In this document: positions 6,858 through 12,920 of the stretch, piece by piece
Layout: each line of letters starts with the position of its first letter
How positions within the stretch are numbered: position 1 is the first letter of the stretch
Assembly: GCA_002449695.1 (NCBI GenBank)
Contig: DJXI01000038.1
Coordinates: forward strand, 2,260-15,179
Length of the DNA stretch: 12,920 nt
Direction: 5' to 3'
Source: Verrucomicrobia bacterium UBA7008
GTDB taxonomy: Bacteria > Verrucomicrobiota > Kiritimatiellia > RFP12 > UBA1067
Notes under the pieces: generated by a model
What the model was told of the DNA's origin: nothing
Databases searched by the model: none
Seen by the model: the letters and a program-made list of their open reading frames with translations, nothing else
Translations under genes and position numbers: made by a program

Positions 6858-6890
6858 GCCCCCGGACGAATCTGCATGACGGGCGGGGGC
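6858..6890 (+). terminator. possible hairpin between tRNA-Leu and xseB
   Basis: GCCCCCG (6858-6864) pairs perfectly with CGGGGGC (6884-6890) across a 19-nt loop. No T-run follows. The 3' arm overlaps the G-rich box of the xseB promoter, so the pairing may only reflect that box. It is offered as a weak candidate for ending the tRNA transcript. Confidence 0.25.
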
Positions 6891-6905
6891 GAGATGTGAT
6901 ATAAT
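6887..6905 (+). promoter_or_regulatory. promoter for xseB (GGGCG box plus extended -10)
   Basis: A perfect extended -10, TGATATAAT (6897-6905), is preceded by GGGCG (6887-6891) at 5 nt. There is no -35 hexamer. The -10 ends only 8 nt before the xseB ATG, placing the transcription start at or within 1-2 nt of the start codon. Confidence 0.75.
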
Positions 6906-6913
6906 ATCCCGTC

Positions 6914-7150
6914 ATGAAGTTTGAAGACAACCTCAACAAGCTCGAAGGGCTCGTGGACAAAATGGAGTCCGGCGAGATGAAGCTCGACGAGATGATCGCG
7001 GCGTTCGAGGAAGGGCGCAGGCTGGTCGAACAGTGCCGCACGGATCTGGAGGCGATCCGGCTCAAGATCGAGAAGGTGACGCAGTCGGGCGCGGTCGAGG
7101 CCGTGCCCGTCGTCAGGAACGCCGCCGGCGAAAACGACATCGGGATCTGA
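6914..7150 (+). CDS. xseB: exodeoxyribonuclease VII small subunit
   Basis: Small subunit of exonuclease VII, which together with several copies of XseB and one XseA degrades single-stranded DNA in repair and recombination. The 78-aa product matches the family in size. It has the family's helical hairpin: FEDNLNKLEGLVDKMESGEMKLDEMIAAFEEGRRLVEQC, followed by a second helix and a short variable tail. No Shine-Dalgarno sequence can exist, because the -10 element is only 8 nt upstream of the ATG; translation is therefore probably leaderless. xseA is not in the window. The next gene, a GHKL ATPase, starts 4 nt after the stop, implying one operon. Confidence 0.93.
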   Translation: MKFEDNLNKLEGLVDKMESGEMKLDEMIAAFEEGRRLVEQCRTDLEAIRLKIEKVTQSGAVEAVPVVRNAAGENDIGI

Positions 7151-7154
7151 GCGC

Positions 7155-8201
7155 ATGAGCAAGCAAATCTACGTCCAGGCGCAGGCCGACCACATCGCGT
7201 CGTTCGCGAAGTCCGCGCCCATCTCCGCCATCGAGGAGCTCGTCTGGAACGCGCTCGACGCCGACGCGCGCGAGGTCAAGGTCGATCTCGTCACCAACGC
7301 GCTCGGTGCGGTCGAGGCCGTGCGCGTCGCCGACGACGGCACGGGCATCGACGTCCTGCGGGCGGATTCGACCTTCGGCTTCCTCGGCGGCAGCTGGAAG
7401 CGGCTCGGCAGCGCGACCGCGCGCGAGCACCGCCGCCTGCACGGGCGCAACGGACGCGGCCGCTTCAAGGCGTTCGCGCTCGGCGACCACGTCGAATGGC
7501 GCACGACGGTGCGCATCGGCGGGGAGCTCCTCTCCTACGTCATCGCGGGCGACATCGAGAATCCCGGCGTCTTCAACCTCGATTCGGCCGCGCCCGGCCC
7601 GGCGACGGGCACGGAAGTCTACATCGCCAACGCGAAGGTGAACTGCGATTCGCTGCTCGACGCGGCGGGGACGGTGCAGGCGCTCGCCTCCAAGTTCGCG
7701 CTCTACCTGAAGAGCTACCCGAGCGTGCGCATCTTCTTCAACGGGCTGCCGGTGACGCCGCTCATCGTCCAGCGGCGCGCGACCGACTACCGGCTGACGC
7801 TCGAGAACGGCGCGACGGCGCGGCTCGAGGTCATCGAGTGGAAGAGCAAGTTCGTCGGCGCGGGCAAGCTCGTCTTCGCCGGCACCGACGGCTTCCAGCT
7901 CCACGAGCGCGCGCCGGGCGTGCGCTCCGGCGGCGAGCCGTACACGGCGTACCTCGTCTCGCCGCGCTTCCCGGACCTCGCGGCCGAGAACGCGCTCGTG
8001 ATGGACGAGCTCAACCCGGAGGTGCGCAGCTACATCGACGCGGCGAAGAAGGCCCTGAAGGCGCACTTCGCGACGGAGGCGGACGACGCGCTCAAGGCGT
8101 TCAAGAAGGAATGGCGCGCGCGCATCGACAGCTTCAGCGAGAAAGAGAAGCGCACGCTCATTTCGCTCCTCAAGAAGAGCCTCGCGGCCGTCGACGGCTG
8201 A
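7155..8201 (+). CDS. stand-alone GHKL-fold ATPase, role unknown
   Basis: The 348-aa protein has the four ATP-binding motifs of the GHL family (Hsp90, MutL, gyrase B, MORC). Motif I is EELVWNALDADA, with E28 and N32 in the catalytic and magnesium positions. Motif II is DDGTGI (60-65). Motif III is a glycine-rich lid, HGRNGRGRFKAFALG (96-110). Motif IV is GTEV (152-155). The beginning, ADHIASFAKSAPISAIEEL, resembles MutL- and MORC-type proteins. Residues from about 180 to 300 probably form the second, transducer-like domain (FFNGLPVTPL, YTAYLVSPRFPDL). The last 50 residues are charged and helical. No transmembrane segment, nuclease or kinase domain is visible; relatives as I remember them are often longer. 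It starts 4 nt after xseB with no obvious ribosome-binding site, so translation is likely coupled. Pairing with an exonuclease VII subunit suggests DNA metabolism, but that is inference. Confidence 0.8.
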   Translation: MSKQIYVQAQADHIASFAKSAPISAIEELVWNALDADAREVKVDLVTNALGAVEAVRVADDGTGIDVLRADSTFGFLGGSWKRLGSATAREHRRLHGRNGRGRFKAFALGDHVEWRTTVRIGGELLSYVIAGDIENPGVFNLDSAAPGPATGTEVYIANAKVNCDSLLDAAGTVQALASKFALYLKSYPSVRIFFNGLPVTPLIVQRRATDYRLTLENGATARLEVIEWKSKFVGAGKLVFAGTDGFQLHERAPGVRSGGEPYTAYLVSPRFPDLAAENALVMDELNPEVRSYIDAAKKALKAHFATEADDALKAFKKEWRARIDSFSEKEKRTLISLLKKSLAAVDG

Positions 8202-8212
8202 TCGGCCGCTTT
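8184..8212 (+). terminator. probable terminator of the xseB operon
   Basis: GCGGCCG (8184-8190) and CGGCCGC (8203-8209) form a perfect 7-bp GC stem with a 12-nt loop, followed immediately by TTT. It overlaps the stop codon of the GHKL gene and precedes a new promoter. The T-run is short, so termination may be partial. Confidence 0.45.
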
Positions 8213-8253
8213 CACGTCCCATTCAGAAATTATCAAAAGCCCCCTTGCGCGGC

Positions 8254-8273
8254 GGGTGCGGATATGATATCAT
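8254..8273 (+). promoter_or_regulatory. promoter for the porin gene (G-rich box plus extended -10)
   Basis: TGATATCAT (8265-8273) lies 4 nt after GGGTGCG (8254-8260), the same layout as the other three promoters in the window. The -10 sits in a perfect 12-bp palindrome, TATGATATCATA (8263-8274), which could also be an operator. The expected transcription start is near 8280, giving a leader of about 30 nt. Confidence 0.65.
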
Positions 8274-8310
8274 ACGCGCCGTTTCTGACACAAAAGGAAA
8301 AAATGTCAAA

Positions 8311-9675
8311 ATGAAGAAGGTTCTCTTCCTCGCGGCCGTGGCCGCGGCAACAACGTGTTCATACGGCGCCGGCTTCGGCATTTACGAAGCATCCGCGCGC
8401 GGCAACGCGATGGGCGGCGCGGTGGTCGGCGATACGCACGATGCGACCGCCGCCTACCACAACCCGGCCAATCTCGCGTTCTCGACGAACATCATGGTCG
8501 CGGGCGGCTTCACGCTGATCAATCCCTACTGCGACGTCGAGGTGGACCACCGTTCGCAGGACCGCATGAATCCGGGCTGGTTCTTCGTGCCGACCTTCTA
8601 CGCGTCGATTCCGCTGCCGGCCGACTTCACCTTCGGCTGGGGCAACTACACCGAGTTCGGTCTGGGAACGAAGTACGCGGACCACTGGGATCTCGCGGGC
8701 GACACCCAGCAGACGACGATGGAGCAGATGTCCTTCAACCCCAACCTGTCCTACAAGGTGACGGACCGCTGGGCGGTGGCGGCGGGCATCCGCGGCAGCT
8801 ACATCCTCTTCAACAACCACAAGCGCCCCTATCACGGCGACAGCTACCTCTACGACACCGGCTACGGCACGCTCTCCGCGCCCGACGCCTACCACCTCCA
8901 CTCGCGCCTGAACGGCGACGACTGGGGCATGGGCTGGAACGCCGCGACGAGTTTCAAGGTGACGGAGGACGTGACGGTCGGCCTCATCTACCGGTCGCAG
9001 ATCAAGCACAAGATCAAGGGTGACTTCCACCTGAACGGCCACGTCAGCGGGACGATGGCCGGCACGCTCCACAACGTGCCGTACGAATACGCGCCCGGGC
9101 AGTACACGGTCCTGCCGAGCGTCCCGACCAGCCAGGACTTCTCCCAGACGATCGGCGCGCGCCGCCGCGCGAGCGCGAAGCTGACGCTGCCGGAGTCGGT
9201 CACGCTGGGCGCGAACTGGAACGTCACGCCGCGCTACCGCGTCGGCTCGACGATCACCTACACGCGCTGGTCGAGCGTCAATTCGATTCACTTCAAGATC
9301 CACGGCGACGGCGGCTACGGCTACCGCCAGCGGTTCAGCTGGCGCGATACGGTGCGCGTCGGCTTCGGTATGGAATACGACTTCCTCGACTGGCTCTCGG
9401 GCCGCATCGGCTACGTGTTCGACGAGGACCCGACGCGCAAAAGCCACGAGTCGACGATGCTCCCGGGCGGCGACCGCCACATCATCGGCACGGGTCTCGG
9501 CTTCAAGCTGACCGAGAACCTGCGCCTCGACCTCGGCTACAACTTCATCCGCATGAACAACGAGCACTACTACGTGCGCACGCACGACCAGCGGGGCAAC
9601 GAGCAGAAGCGCTACGTCTCCTGCCACAACGGCTTCTCGCACCTCGTCTCGGCGACGCTGTCGTACTCGTTCTGA
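8311..9675 (+). CDS. FadL/TodX/OmpP1-family outer-membrane transporter
   Basis: Beta-barrel of the FadL family, which lets hydrophobic substrates such as long-chain fatty acids or aromatics cross the outer membrane. A signal peptide spans about residues 1-19 (MKKVLFLAAVAAATTCSYG). The mature protein then starts AGFGIYEASARGNAMGG, matching the FadL N-terminal hatch (AGFxxxExSARG), followed by DATAAYHNPANLAF, the family's most typical motif. Many alternating strands follow, and the chain ends SATLSYSF, with the terminal aromatic residue that the BAM complex recognises. The length of 454 aa is normal. The ATG at 8311 is chosen because the signal peptide begins there and AAGGAA lies 11 nt upstream; longer in-frame readings start inside the promoter. 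A TetR gene begins 2 nt after the stop, so transporter and regulator form one operon. Substrate unknown. Confidence 0.9.
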   Translation: MKKVLFLAAVAAATTCSYGAGFGIYEASARGNAMGGAVVGDTHDATAAYHNPANLAFSTNIMVAGGFTLINPYCDVEVDHRSQDRMNPGWFFVPTFYASIPLPADFTFGWGNYTEFGLGTKYADHWDLAGDTQQTTMEQMSFNPNLSYKVTDRWAVAAGIRGSYILFNNHKRPYHGDSYLYDTGYGTLSAPDAYHLHSRLNGDDWGMGWNAATSFKVTEDVTVGLIYRSQIKHKIKGDFHLNGHVSGTMAGTLHNVPYEYAPGQYTVLPSVPTSQDFSQTIGARRRASAKLTLPESVTLGANWNVTPRYRVGSTITYTRWSSVNSIHFKIHGDGGYGYRQRFSWRDTVRVGFGMEYDFLDWLSGRIGYVFDEDPTRKSHESTMLPGGDRHIIGTGLGFKLTENLRLDLGYNFIRMNNEHYYVRTHDQRGNEQKRYVSCHNGFSHLVSATLSYSF

Positions 9676-9677
9676 GG

Positions 9678-10280
9678 ATGGCGCGGGCGGTTGACCATGA
9701 AGGGCGTAAGCGCCGCATCGTCAAGGAGAGCCTGAGGCTCTTCGCGGCGGTCGGCTACGCCCAGGTCAACTTCGGCATGATCGCCAAGAACTGCGGCGTC
9801 TCGCGCACGCTGCTCTACACCTACTTCCGGAACAAGCGCGCCATCTTCAACAAGGCGATCGAGGAGGTGACCTCGCGCGTCGTGGCGACGTACGAGACGG
9901 CGATGGCGACGGGCGCGAGCGCGGACGCGAAGCTGCGCCGGGTGTGTGCGGCGGTCTTCGACCAGCTGTACGGCAACCGCGACTTCATCTGCGTCATCGC
10001 CGACGTGCTCGCCGGCTACCGGCGCAAGGGCGCGACGCCGTTCGAGAAGATCGCGCAGCATACGGGCGGGCTCCTGCGCGTCTTTACGCGGATTCTCGAG
10101 GAGGGGATCGCGCGCGGCGAGTTCCGGCCGGTCGACGTGCCGCGCGCCGCGTCGGTCCTTTACTCCCAGTTCGAGGCGGCGGCGCTCCGGATCGCCGTCA
10201 CGAACACGGCGGACCGGGCGGAATCCGTCGCCGAAATGGATGCGATCCTCCGCACGCTCCGCGCCGATTCCGTCACGTGA
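9678..10280 (+). CDS. TetR/AcrR-family transcriptional regulator
   Basis: Dimeric DNA-binding repressor of about 200 aa. The N-terminal helix-turn-helix (residues about 10-56) is clear: RRIVKESLRLFAAVGYAQVNFGMIAKNCGVSRTLLYTYFRNKRAIFNKAI, with recognition helix SRTLLYTYF. The remaining 140 residues are helical and form the ligand-binding and dimer domain, which is variable and gives no clue to the inducer. The gene starts 2 nt after the porin stop; the only SD-like bases (GAGG) touch the ATG, so translation probably depends on coupling. TetR proteins often control neighbouring lipid-uptake genes (FadR- and PsrA-like), so autoregulation of the porin operon by a fatty-acid or acyl-CoA ligand is plausible but not shown. 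Control of the downstream adhE is an alternative. Confidence 0.9.
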   Translation: MARAVDHEGRKRRIVKESLRLFAAVGYAQVNFGMIAKNCGVSRTLLYTYFRNKRAIFNKAIEEVTSRVVATYETAMATGASADAKLRRVCAAVFDQLYGNRDFICVIADVLAGYRRKGATPFEKIAQHTGGLLRVFTRILEEGIARGEFRPVDVPRAASVLYSQFEAAALRIAVTNTADRAESVAEMDAILRTLRADSVT

Positions 10281-10309
10281 GGTCGGTGTCGTCTGCTGTA
10301 TCGATACCC

Positions 10310-10337
10310 GGCCGCCGAACAGCTTGATGCGGCGGCC
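10310..10337 (+). terminator. hairpin downstream of the TetR gene
   Basis: GGCCGCCG (10310-10317) pairs perfectly with CGGCGGCC (10330-10337) around a 12-nt loop, 29 nt after the tetR stop and ahead of the adhE promoter. The place suits the end of the porin-tetR transcript. No T-run follows, so either it needs Rho or it only protects the RNA end. The rest of the 177-nt gap holds the adhE promoter and leader. Confidence 0.4.
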
Positions 10338-10384
10338 ATCCTGCACAATTGATCCCCGCCGTGCCCGTTCCGCTTGATTCCGAA

Positions 10385-10402
10385 GGGCGAAAGTGATATA
10401 AT
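10385..10402 (+). promoter_or_regulatory. promoter for adhE (GGGCG box plus extended -10)
   Basis: A perfect extended -10, TGATATAAT (10394-10402), lies 4 nt after GGGCG (10385-10389). No -35 is visible. The expected start is near 10409, leaving a leader of about 49 nt that contains a hairpin. Confidence 0.75.
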
Positions 10403-10412
10403 TACCTCTTAA

Positions 10413-10444
10413 CCCCGAGAATTCATTTCGGGGTCTGAACGGGG
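10413..10444 (+). promoter_or_regulatory. hairpin leader of adhE with possible alternative pairing
   Basis: CCCCGAGA (10413-10420) pairs with TTTCGGGG (10426-10433), an 8-bp stem including one G-U pair, with a 5-nt loop. A second CGGGG (10440-10444) overlaps the likely ribosome-binding site GGGGAA (10441-10446). The same CCCCG could pair with it instead, so two exclusive folds, ribosome site open or closed, are possible. The pairing is seen; any regulatory use is inferred. Confidence 0.4.
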
Positions 10445-10457
10445 AATCAAAAGAAAC

Positions 10458-12920
10458 ATGGACATGAATGAAAATGCGGCGGAAAACCCCGTCGCGGACG
10501 TGGAAGCCACGTTTGAACGCGTGCGCGCGGCCCAGGCGAAGTTCGCCACCTACGCCCAGGAGCAGGTCGACGCCATCTTCAAGGCGGCGGCGCTCGCGGC
10601 CAACCGCCAGCGCATCCCGCTGGCCCGCATGGCCGTCGAGGAGACGGGCATGGGCGTCGTGGAAGACAAGGTCATCAAGAACAACTACGCGGCGGAGTAC
10701 ATCTACAACGCCTACAAGGACACGAAGACGTGCGGCGTCGTCGAGACCGACGAGGCGGCCGGCATCGAGAAGATCGCCGAGCCGATCGGCGTCATCGGCG
10801 CGGTGATCCCGACGACGAACCCGACGTCCACGGCGATCTTCAAGTGCCTCCTGGCGCTCAAGACGCGCAACGGCATCATCATCAGCCCGCACCCGCGCGC
10901 CAAGAATTCGACGATCGCGGCGGCGAAGATCGTGCTGGAGGCGGCGGTGAAGGCCGGCGCGCCGGAGGGGATCGTCGGCTGGGTCGAGGCGCCGTCGCTG
11001 CCGAAGACGAACTTCATCATGAAGGAGGCGGACATCATCCTCGCGACGGGCGGCCCCGGCATGGTCAAGGCCGCGTACTCGAGCGGCACGCCGGCCCTCG
11101 GCGTCGGCGCGGGCAATACGCCGGCGATCATCGACGAGACGGCGGACGTCACGCTCGCGGTGAGCTCCATCATCCATTCCAAGACGTTCGACAACGGCAT
11201 GATCTGCGCCTCCGAGCAGAGCGCGATCGTCCTCGACAGCGTCTACGACGAGGTGCGCGCGCTCTTCCGCAAGATGGGCTGCCACCTGCTGAGCGCGGAG
11301 GAGCTCGACGCGACGCGCAAGACGATCCTCATCAACGGCGCGCTCAACGCGAAGATCGTCGGCCAGAAGCCGGTGACGATCGCGCGCCTGGCGGGCTTCA
11401 GCGTGCCGGAGGACACGAAGGTGCTGATCGGCGAGGTCGAAAGCGTGGAGCTCTCCGAGGAGTTCGCGCACGAGAAGCTCTCGCCCGTCCTCGCGCTCTA
11501 CCGCGCGAAGGACTTCGACGACGCGCTCGCCAAGGCTGAGCGCCTCGTCGCGGACGGCGGCTTCGGCCACACGTCGAGCATCTACCTCGACGCGACGAAC
11601 GAGACGGAGAAGCTCGACCGCTTCGCCGCGCGGATGAAGACGTGCCGCATCCTCGTCAACACGCCATCGTCGCAGGGCGGCATCGGCGACATCTACAACT
11701 TCGCCCTCCCGCCGTCGCTCACGCTCGGCTGCGGCTCCTGGGGCGGCAACTCGGTGAGCGAGAACGTGGGCGTCAAACATCTGCTGAACATCAAGACGGT
11801 TGCAATGAGAAGAGAAAACATGCTGTGGTTCCGCGCACCCGAGAAGGTGTACCAGAAGAAGGGGTGCCTCGCGGTGGCGCTGCGCGAACTCGGGGAGGTG
11901 CTCGGGAAGAAGAAGGCGTTCATCGTCACCGACTCCTTCCTCTACGCGAACGGCTACACGAAGCCGATCGAGAAGTCGCTCGAGAAGCAGGGCCTCATGT
12001 TCACCACGTTCTCGAACGTGGCGCCCGACCCGACGCTCGCCTGCGCGAAGGAGGGCGCGAAGCTAATGGCCGGCTTCCAGCCGGACGTGATCATCGCCGT
12101 CGGCGGCGGCAGCGCGATGGACGCGGCCAAGATCATGTGGGTCCTCTACGAGCACCCGGAGGTCGACTTCCAGGACATGGCGATGCGCTTCATGGACATC
12201 CGCAAGCGCGTCTACAGGTTCCCGAAGATGGGCGAGAAGGCGTACTTCATCTGCGTGCCGACGTCCGCCGGCACGGGTTCGGAAGTGACGCCGTTCGCCG
12301 TCATCACGGACGAGCAGACGGGCGTCAAGTATCCGCTCGCGGACTATGCGCTGCTGCCGAACATGGCGATCGTCGACGCCGACATGCAGATGATGGCGCC
12401 GCCCGGGCTCACGAGCGCGTCGGGCATCGACGCGGTCAGCCACGCGCTCGAGGCGTACGCCTCGGTCATGGCGACGGACTACACCGACGGCCTCGCGATC
12501 CGCGCGCTCCAGACGATCTTCCGCTATCTGCCGGAGTGCTACGACGCGGCGGTCTCGAAGACGAAGAACCCCGTCGCGCGCGAGAAGATGGCGAACGCCG
12601 CGACGATGGCCGGCATGGCCTTCGCGAACGCGTTCCTCGGCGTGATGCACTCGATGGCGCACAAGCTCGGCGCCTTCCACCACATCCCGCACGGCATCGC
12701 CAACGCGCTCATGATGGAGGAGGTCCTGCGCTTCAACGCCGACCCCGTGCCGCGCAAGATGGGCACGTTCCCGCAGTACGCCTACCCGCACGCGCTCGAA
12801 CGCTACCTGGAGGTGGCCGACGCGCTCGGCATCGGCGGCGCGTCCAAGGGCGAGAAGTTCAACAACCTTCTCAAGGCGATCCGCGCGCTCCAGAAGCGCA
12901 TCGGCATCAAGCCGACGATC
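10458..12920 (+). CDS. adhE: bifunctional acetaldehyde-CoA/alcohol dehydrogenase (3' end outside window)
   Basis: Converts acetyl-CoA to acetaldehyde and then to ethanol with two NADH, the main electron sink of ethanol-forming anaerobes; the family forms long cytoplasmic spirosomes. The frame is open for 821 codons to the window edge, and E. coli AdhE is about 890 aa, so some 50-70 residues are missing. The N-terminal aldehyde dehydrogenase (about 1-440) has IGVIGAVIPTTNPTST, GPGMVKAAYSSGTPALGVGAGNTPA and the catalytic cysteine C250 in NGMICASEQS. A linker (about 445-470, MRRENMLWF) joins the iron-dependent alcohol dehydrogenase, with NAD-binding GGGSAMDAAK (about 549-558) and PTSAGTGSEVTPF. 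The iron ligands are D658 and H662 in GIDAVSHALEAY, H731 (HSMAH) and H745 (IPHG). All catalytic residues are present. The start is chosen from promoter spacing and GGGGAA 11 nt upstream. The gene appears to be monocistronic here. Confidence 0.95.
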   Translation, partial: MDMNENAAENPVADVEATFERVRAAQAKFATYAQEQVDAIFKAAALAANRQRIPLARMAVEETGMGVVEDKVIKNNYAAEYIYNAYKDTKTCGVVETDEAAGIEKIAEPIGVIGAVIPTTNPTSTAIFKCLLALKTRNGIIISPHPRAKNSTIAAAKIVLEAAVKAGAPEGIVGWVEAPSLPKTNFIMKEADIILATGGPGMVKAAYSSGTPALGVGAGNTPAIIDETADVTLAVSSIIHSKTFDNGMICASEQSAIVLDSVYDEVRALFRKMGCHLLSAEELDATRKTILINGALNAKIVGQKPVTIARLAGFSVPEDTKVLIGEVESVELSEEFAHEKLSPVLALYRAKDFDDALAKAERLVADGGFGHTSSIYLDATNETEKLDRFAARMKTCRILVNTPSSQGGIGDIYNFALPPSLTLGCGSWGGNSVSENVGVKHLLNIKTVAMRRENMLWFRAPEKVYQKKGCLAVALRELGEVLGKKKAFIVTDSFLYANGYTKPIEKSLEKQGLMFTTFSNVAPDPTLACAKEGAKLMAGFQPDVIIAVGGGSAMDAAKIMWVLYEHPEVDFQDMAMRFMDIRKRVYRFPKMGEKAYFICVPTSAGTGSEVTPFAVITDEQTGVKYPLADYALLPNMAIVDADMQMMAPPGLTSASGIDAVSHALEAYASVMATDYTDGLAIRALQTIFRYLPECYDAAVSKTKNPVAREKMANAATMAGMAFANAFLGVMHSMAHKLGAFHHIPHGIANALMMEEVLRFNADPVPRKMGTFPQYAYPHALERYLEVADALGIGGASKGEKFNNLLKAIRALQKRIGIKPTI

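Noticed and set aside
8245..8310. Longer N terminus for the porin
   Set aside because: It would begin upstream of the predicted promoter, and only the ATG at 8311 starts a proper signal peptide.
10310..10337. Integron attC site
   Set aside because: The hairpin lacks the conserved GTTRRRY/RYYYAAC core sites, and there is no integrase or cassette layout.
10281..10457. Rex operator in front of adhE
   Set aside because: No TTGTGA-N6-TCACAA-like inverted repeat is present in the gap.

Overview
The window is about 13 kb of GC-rich chromosomal DNA, densely packed, with every gene on the + strand. It encodes an outer-membrane beta-barrel of the FadL family, so the host has a Gram-negative envelope. 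It also carries a bifunctional AdhE, typical of fermentative anaerobes, and an isoleucyl-tRNA synthetase of the eukaryote-like type 2. With the GC-rich codon use and the TGATATAAT promoters, this suggests a gut or sediment anaerobe of the PVC group (Kiritimatiellota or Verrucomicrobiota). That placement is an inference; no taxonomic marker in the window settles it.

Layout. 1-2188 is the 3' two-thirds of ileS. A 91-bp block of 7-bp repeats (631-721) is translated inside it. 2221-3570 is a PLP-dependent decarboxylase, most likely lysA, with an unusual insert. A promoter (3583-3601) and an AT-rich leader lead into argG (3657-4889), whose stop codon is formed by a second run of 7-bp repeats (4885-4919). 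A perfect 16-bp palindrome follows, then grpE (4965-5537) and dnaJ (5541-6734), a co-chaperone pair without dnaK nearby. tRNA-Leu(UAG) is at 6758-6838. A second promoter drives xseB (6914-7150), apparently on a leaderless mRNA, followed 4 nt later by a stand-alone GHKL ATPase (7155-8201). A third promoter drives a FadL-family porin (8311-9675) followed 2 nt later by a TetR regulator (9678-10280). A fourth promoter, with a hairpin leader, drives adhE (10458 to the window end, about 50-70 residues short of complete).

How the genes relate. Most are housekeeping: translation, lysine/cell-wall and arginine synthesis, protein folding, DNA repair and fermentation. The porin-TetR pair looks like a locally regulated uptake unit. 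I did not find a convincing new multi-gene system (no defence island, CRISPR array, toxin-antitoxin pair or transposon). The signals most worth pursuing are: the heptanucleotide repeats invading gene ends and interiors, including one heptad that is degenerate exactly where a canonical copy would stop ileS; a recurring promoter of a GGGCG-like box plus TGATATAAT with no -35 element; and the xseB-linked GHKL ATPase of unknown role.
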